From: Halicephalobus mephisto
Taxonomy: Eukaryota > Nematoda > Chromadorea > Rhabditida > Panagrolaimidae
Direction: 5' to 3'
Assembly: GCA_009193035.1 (NCBI GenBank)
Contig: SWDT01000012.1
Coordinates: forward strand, 310,001 to 374,000
DNA: 64,000 nucleotides
The notes below the pieces were generated by a model that saw only the letters and a program-made list of their open reading frames with translations, was not told the origin of the DNA and searched no databases. A program made the translations under genes and the position numbers. Shown piece after piece: positions 58,994 through 64,000 of this stretch; the stretch's first letter is position 1, and each line of letters begins with the position of its first letter.

Positions 58994-59891
58994 GATTCGC
59001 GAAAATCATGAAGATGACGTCCCAGAATGCCCTAGTATTGAAGACATTACCTACACGGAGATCCCAGACGACATATCCAAGAATCTGAGTCAGTTAACGG
59101 TCACTGATGGAGATCTTGAACCTACGAAGGAAACTGGAGAGCTGGTAAAGGAAATCACAAAGATGATTTCCAAGAACCAGAGGGAATACGATCTTCAACA
59201 ACTTTATGGAGATTACAGTACCAGTAGTGAAGATGAAGAACGTCTTCATACCTTGGAAAATCTAAAATCTTCTTCTTACCATTCTGCTAAAGCTACAAAG
59301 AGTTCATCATCGGCATCTATGAAGCATTTAATCAACTGCGATTCTGAAGAAGAGGCTACTCGGAAACTGGTGGAATTTAGAAAGGAACAAACTTTAAAAA
59401 TCATCAACAATATCCTCTGGTTGTTGGTCTTCATCACTCATCAATTGGTCATCCTTCTCGAGAAGGCAATCAAGTACTCCTCCAAGCATCCTGTAAGTCA
59501 GTTTGAAAAAATCCCATATATTCAAAACTTATCAAATCTCGTTTAGACTCTTGTCAAGCTAACTATCTTCATCCTTGGGACTTGCTCTATGATATCTTAC
59601 CTAGAACTTTCAACTACGGCCATAGCTGAACGGAGTATTCAGTGGTTTTGGCCAACCACTCGGATTCTCCTAAGAGGTAGTGGAAAATTCTTCAGAAAAA
59701 TAGCGACATTTCTCGAACAAATCAACGAAATCGGAGAGGTAAATCAATAACAAAACGGATATGATGAAATTAAAGTCAATTTCCAGGCTACTTATTGCGA
59801 CGTAACGGAAACGTGGTGTACTCAATTCGACCTGATGTGTAACAAGAAATGTTCCTATCTCGACAAAATCCTCACTAAAACAGAATTCTGA
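58994..59891 (+). CDS. Two-pass membrane protein, unknown
   Basis: Three exons (58994-59492, 59547-59738, 59787-59891) are well joined and give ~265 residues from an unidentified start. The N-terminal part is acidic and Ser-rich (ECPSIEDITYTEIPDD; LYGDYSTSSEDEERL; a KSSSSASM stretch), then come hydrophobic segments IINNILWLLVFITHQLVILL and VKLTIFILGTCSMISYL. The tail contains five Cys (TYCDVTETWC; CNKKCSYL). I do not recognise the family. The frame at the first exon is compatible with an upstream exon ending about 58944 through a GC donor (TTC|GCAAGA), itself preceded by possible exons back to 58726, but no start codon in frame was found. The 5' end should be treated as unresolved. The membrane topology is inferred only from hydropathy. 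Confidence 0.5.
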
Positions 59892-60153
59892 TATTTCGTG
59901 GACTAGAATACAGTAGTATTACCACGTTGGAAAATAATAGTAGTTAGAAAGTTAAAAAATAAAGGGAAAGTAAAAATTTAGGGTATGGATGGAGGGTTAC
60001 ATCATTTTGAAGATTTGGAATCAAATGTGTCTCGCAACGTGCGGAATGCAGCCAGCCCGCGACTGTTACGAAACGAGGTTCTTTTCCCGGTGATGTTACG
60101 TCCAATCCTACTTTGTTAATTCCTTGAATTTCTTGAACTTCTTCACTACCGGT

Positions 60154-61226
60154 ATGACTACGGAAGATCTCGCTGTACTATCAGCCGAGGACCTCCGCGT
60201 TAAAGGCAATGAAGCTTTCAAGGAGAAACGATTCCACAAAGCGATTTCGTATTATTCGGAATCCCTATCGAAGAATCTGGACCATGTGGTGTTGTCTAAC
60301 CGCTCCCAAGCGTTTCTGAAGATTGAATAGTGAGTTTTTGTCATTTTTGCAGAGAATTTATATATGAAAAATTAATTTAGTTATGAAGCAGCCATGTCTG
60401 ACGCCAGTGAATCCATCAAATTAAGCCCTACAGCTAAAGCGTACTACAGACGTGCCACTGCCATGCATCATCTTGGGTTTCACTCTAAGGCAAGAGAAGA
60501 TCTGAAACACGTTTTGAAATTAGAGCCGAAGAACCGGGAAGCAGCGGATTTCCTTGACAAAATCTTAATCACGGTATTATCGATTGATATTTAGCAAATA
60601 TTATTTCATAATTTTCAATTCCAGCACGATCGTCCAATTATCCCGCTCCGACTGCTACAAAAGAAGCCTTATGTCCAATCGAAGAAACCAATGAAGCAGA
60701 TTCCCATTGAAGACCTGGTGTCGAATTTAGAGGTGAACGACGCCGGCTCAAGCTCGTCTCCAGTGGACAGTGGAGTAAGTTCCATCACCGATACTTCATT
60801 TGTTGTCCAATTGGACGACGAACCTCTACCTCTTCCTGCTCAGACAAGTATGGATCTCGTTGTTGCTCTCAGCACTCTTAAATTTCAACCGAAGAGACTT
60901 GTCGAATATTTCATGACGTTGAATCCGTCCAACTTTGGCTCAATTTTCTCGGCTGGCGTAGAACCTGATTTTCTCGAAGCTTTGCTAGGTGGAATATCAG
61001 ATGCCCCGAAGACAAGTGACTTTCTTGAACGATTGGTAAAACTCGCTACGTGTGATGGTTTTGAAACGAGTCTGATGTTCACTCCTCATGAGCTCAAGAA
61101 TGGTTAGTTTTGTCACTTTTCGTGTAAATCAATAATAGTCATCTTTCAGATCTCAAAACTTATCTCTCCCAACTTACAAAGTGTGACTCCTTGGCCAAAC
61201 GTGTTTCAGATGCTTACGAATTGTAA
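60154..61226 (+). CDS. TPR protein with RPAP3-like C-terminus
   Basis: Four exons (60154-60329, 60381-60573, 60625-61102, 61150-61226) encode 307 residues. Three TPR-like helix pairs at residues ~12-120 read [37 protein letters not shown] and [23 protein letters not shown] Ser-rich linker follows ([14 protein letters not shown]). The C-terminal ~110 residues ([20 protein letters not shown], then FLEALLGGI) resemble the RPAP3 C-terminal domain that binds RUVBL helicases in the R2TP co-chaperone. That points to HSP-90-linked assembly of RNA polymerase, snoRNPs and PIKKs. The fit is by pattern and length. A second ATG at 60124 adds ten residues. It is followed 140 bp downstream by rsr-2 on the same strand. 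Confidence 0.75.
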
Positions 61227-61366
61227 TAAAATAACTGCCATCTGATTATCAAAAGAAAATTATCTTGTTAACCGTATTCTTTGTCGATTTTGTGGTTTAT
61301 CAACCATTAAATATTTACTTAATAGTATTATTGATTGTTTTATGTCAATTTTTACTTTCAGACAGA

Positions 61367-62724
61367 ATGTATAACGGTATCGGTCTTTCGACAGCTCGTG
61401 GCTCTGGCACCAACGGCTATGTCCAGGCAAATCTGTCAAGTTTGCTTTTTAGCAAACAGAAAATTGAATACAATGCGGAAGCGGATATGGAAAAAAATGA
61501 AGCCGAGCTTAACAAAGGACCAAATAAGGATCTTTTACTTCATGAATACAAACGTCGTATTGAAATCAAGTGCGCAGAATTTGAAGATCTGATGGAAGAA
61601 AAAGGATTCCCCGAAGATGAAGTAATAGCCAAGGTGAATGAATACAGAAAACTCTTATTTGCGGAATTTGAAGCTGGGAAAATGGATCTAGAGCATGAGC
61701 TGGATGATCGTAATTCTCATTCAAGAGCACATTTGGCACAAGTTGGTCGTGATCGTTTTCGCAACGCTCTCAAAATTGATGAGAAATATAAACCGGGAAG
61801 TTCCTTTGAGCAGATGAAGAAGCCAGGTGAAGAAACAAAACCAGAAAATAACGAAGAAGCCGAGAAGGAAGAAAAAGAAGCTGCAGAGAAGATGGCTAAG
61901 ATCAACAAACTTATGGAAGAGATTAAGAAGGAGGAAGAGAAGGCTAAGTTGAAGAATAAAAAGAAAAAGAAATCCAAAAGGTCTCGTAAGGATTCTACTT
62001 CTAGTAGTAGTAGTAGCAGTGATAGCAGCAGTGATTCTTCGTCTGATTCAGAATCTGACAGCGATAGTACTAGTTCTGATACCAGCAGTGCTTCTGAAGA
62101 AGAACCCCCAAAAAAGAAGAATAAGTAAGTTTTTGGTTTTTACGTTTGTGACTATGGTTTTATTTTAGAATGCCGTTACCGATTCCAATCAAGGTTGAAC
62201 CAGAAAGTGTCCGTGAAGAAGCTCCTCGACAAGAAGACCGTAAAAATCACCGTGAACGTCGTGAGGATGACAAGAGAAGAGATAGAGATGATGAACGTCG
62301 TGAGGATGACAAGAGGAGAGATAGAGATGATGAACGTCGTGAGGATGACAGGAAGAGAGATAGAGAGGATGAACGTCGTGAGGATGACAAGAGGAGAGAT
62401 AGAGAGGATGAACGTCGAGAAAAAAGACATCGAGACAGAGATGATGACAGAAGACGGGAAAGGAGACACAGAGATAGAGATGACGATAGGAGACGGGATG
62501 AGAAAGATGATCGCGATGCTGCTGAAAGACGACGGGATATGGACCGTGAAGATCGAAGAAGACGGGAAGAAAAAGACGAACGTCGTAGAAAAGAATATGA
62601 ATATTTGAGAGATAGAAGTCGATCGAGAAGTCCTCGTCGCCGACACTCGTCTTCTAGTCCTAAAAATGACAGAAGACGTTCTAGATCTCGTTCCAAGGAA
62701 AGAAGACGAAGACGTGATTCATAA
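61367..62724 (+). CDS. rsr-2: Splicing coactivator SRm300/SRRM2 orthologue
   Basis: Two exons (61367-62124, 62169-62724) encode 437 residues. The N-terminus is the cwf21 domain: MYNGIGLSTARGSGTNGYVQ, ANLSSLLFSKQKIEYN, LLLHEYKRRIEIKCAEFEDL, GFPEDEVIAKVNEYR. This binds the Prp8/Snu114 part of the catalytic spliceosome in yeast Cwc21. Then come a glutamate/lysine coiled-coil stretch, a poly-Ser/Asp/Glu tract (SSSSSSDSSSDSSSD), and after the intron an arginine/aspartate alternation with a 13-residue repeat (ERREDDKRRDRDD and variants, 62258-62420), ending in RS dipeptides (RSRSRSPRRRHSSSSP, SRSRSKERRRRRDS). The RD repeats are probably disordered. C. elegans rsr-2 is essential and also affects transcription and sex determination. 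The start has a trans-splice-like acceptor just upstream. Confidence 0.92.
62250..62480. repeat. 39 bp coding repeat in rsr-2
   Basis: GAACGTCGTGAGGATGACAA recurs at 39 bp spacing (around 62293, 62332, 62371 and 62410), giving the ERREDDKRRDRDD peptide four to five times with changes (RKRDRED). It is an in-frame expansion; unit length a multiple of three keeps the frame. Confidence 0.85.
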
Positions 62725-63478
62725 TTGATTTCGTTACAATTTGTTACTTGAAACTGTTCCCTATTTGTTCCTATTTACTCCGTTTCTTCTATTTGTATTT
62801 CATAAATCAAAGTCGTCGAATATGTGTGGTTATTCTGAGAGGAACATCAATGAAGAACGCAGGGGTGTTTTAAAAGGATAATTACATATAACGAACTTAA
62901 ATTCTGAAATATAACCAAACAAGCCGAATGAAGAAGCGAAAAATACACAAAATTACATTACAATTGACATCTAATATAAAAGTCAATAGTGGGGTAAATA
63001 TAGTGGAATTTCAACATAGTCGAAAATACAAAAATAAAGAAGAAAAACGTTTTTCTAAATATGACATACCTAGGACCAAGACAGTTTTTCTAATTACCTT
63101 GGAGTCGGGTTTTTTCTCTTATCACAAAGGCTTGTGTACTGTCAGTCGGTTCTTTTGTTCTGATTTGATGATTGTTTTCATTTTAGTGGAATTTTTTTGA
63201 TGATTGTAGTTAATGTCATTGACCGATGATATATTTATTTGTTATAGACTATACTTCTCGTTAAGTGTAGGTGCTTATGATTCTAGCAGAACACGGTGCA
63301 TCCATTGCTTACTTTACTACTTTGATCTTCACTTTTCGAAGAATATTCCTAAGTTTATCAATTGTGTAAAAGCAATTTTGCCTTTGGAATTGTTCATTTC
63401 TAAATTGTTGTACTTTTAGCGCTTTACCGAATTGTTTTCAAAATAAAAACATCATATGACTAATGAAATATACAGTAT
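62725..63478. other. 3' flank of rsr-2 and intergenic DNA
   Basis: Probable 3'-UTR of rsr-2 then AT-rich spacer. The open frames at 62928-63200 and 63213-63419 (+) have no splice or family support. Confidence 0.45.
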
Positions 63479-64000
63479 CTAATATATGTCTAATGCTTCT
63501 GCTTGCGGTTCATAGTATACCTTCCATTGTTTACTATCTCGAGCTTGACGAGGCCATGTATGATTATAAATCTTCTTTAAGTCGTCTGACCATTTAGTCT
63601 TCGGTTTTCCGAGAGTTCGCTGAAATCCGAGACTTTCCTACGACTTTTTGAAAGTCAGCCAATCGGTGACGGTTCTCATCTAATAAAATTGTACTTTCAT
63701 CGGACGTAGTTAATTGTAAATCTAAGTTATATATTGCTAATTTCACTTCGGAAACGACTCGATAGTGTTATACTTTGTCTTCTCAGATGGGCGAACCGAT
63801 ACTGTCTGAAGTCGTGTGATTGTGTTTTTGAAAGTAAGTTTCTCCCACGATTAATGATATCTTTTTAGATTTAATATTTTTAATTTTCTGTTTTCCGTCA
63901 CAATCCCATAGGTCTTTTTTGTATTTTCATCGGTTCGAATCCTTCGAAATTCATCTTCTTTCTCAAGATCCAGTTCTCTAATAACCTTCCAGACGGTTTT
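63479..64000 (-). pseudogene. 3' tail of a LINE-type reverse transcriptase
   Basis: At the 3' end, up to a TAG at 63479-63481, a frame from about 63620 reads GKPKTKWSDDLKKIY, then WPRQARDSKQWK, matching the closing block (G-R/K-P-x-x-R/K-W-x-D-D...W-x-R-x-A-x-D-R-x-x-W) of many animal non-LTR elements. Upstream (63661-64000) the same strand is coding-like in short stretches (LEKEDEFRRIRTDE) with stops and shifts, so it is a degenerate copy. The element runs off the window edge. Confidence 0.6.

Larger units (their letters stand above)
60154..62724 (+). other. Probable operon: RPAP3-like gene and rsr-2
   Basis: The first gene ends at 61226 with an AATAAA-type signal next to the stop (TTGTAATAAAATAA). 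The second starts at 61367, six bases after a TTTACTTTCAG acceptor. A ~140 bp U-rich spacer is typical of nematode operons with SL2-type trans-splicing. Confidence 0.65.

Noticed and set aside
62176..62696. Serine/leucine-rich minus-strand frames
   Set aside because: Antisense to the rsr-2 arginine/aspartate repeat; composition is a by-product of that repeat.
63936..63946. Perfect tRNA B-box (GGTTCGAATCC)
   Set aside because: No A-box at the right distance, no T-stem or acceptor-stem pairing on either strand; it falls in the LINE-like reading frame.

Overview
The window reads as AT-rich nuclear DNA of a free-living rhabditid nematode, related to Caenorhabditis but not matched here to any species. 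The evidence is: compact genes with many 40-50 bp introns ending in TTTTCAG or TTTTTAG; splice-acceptor-like signals a few bases before start codons, as expected for spliced-leader trans-splicing; nematode-typical families (DUF19/T20D4.11-like, DUF1647, expanded F-box-like proteins); and recognisable counterparts of C. elegans nfi-1, knl-1, rfc-3, gop-3, hap-1, gars-1 and rsr-2. Exon coordinates below were joined by hand; reading frame is kept across every junction in each model unless stated.

1-8.9 kb is accessory DNA: a short truncated F-box-like paralogue (-), relics of an LTR-element gag and of a second transposon gene, a four-pass membrane protein (6004-6821 -), and an array of three E2F-like TTCCCGCGCAAA motifs. 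8.9-23.8 kb is a conserved block: nfi-1 (+), a secreted DUF19 protein (-), knl-1 (-) head-to-head with rfc-3 (+) across a 221 bp promoter with E2F-like sites, hap-1 and gop-3 (both -, a remnant of the gro-1 operon without gro-1 between them) and a kappa-class glutathione transferase (+).

24-32 kb carries a DUF1647 type II membrane protein (-), an intact F-box-like gene (+), a two-OB-fold protein that may be a POT-type telomere protein (+), a solo LTR and a foldback element. 32.5-41 kb holds a secreted GH31 alpha-glucosidase (+), an S28 serine carboxypeptidase (-) and a calponin/transgelin protein (-). 41-51 kb is repeat-rich and holds a second solo LTR and a tandem pair of hydroxylysine-kinase-like APH genes (-). 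51.8-55.8 kb is a cytochrome P450 (-) whose introns are full of repeats. 56.4-62.7 kb is again conserved: glycyl-tRNA synthetase (-), a two-pass membrane protein of unclear identity (+), and a probable operon of an RPAP3-like TPR protein and rsr-2 (+). The last kilobase contains the 3' tail of a LINE-type element (-).

The most notable observations are five putative GC-AG introns, a repeated hairpin family (GGATAGTGTC) found mainly in introns, a ~490 bp foldback element in three copies, an 81 bp mini-transposon whose empty target site is preserved in a duplicated segment, two solo LTRs with exact 5 bp target duplications, a mosaic identity pattern between the tandem kinase genes, and a CATATATCGAAA-like motif recurring inside short introns.
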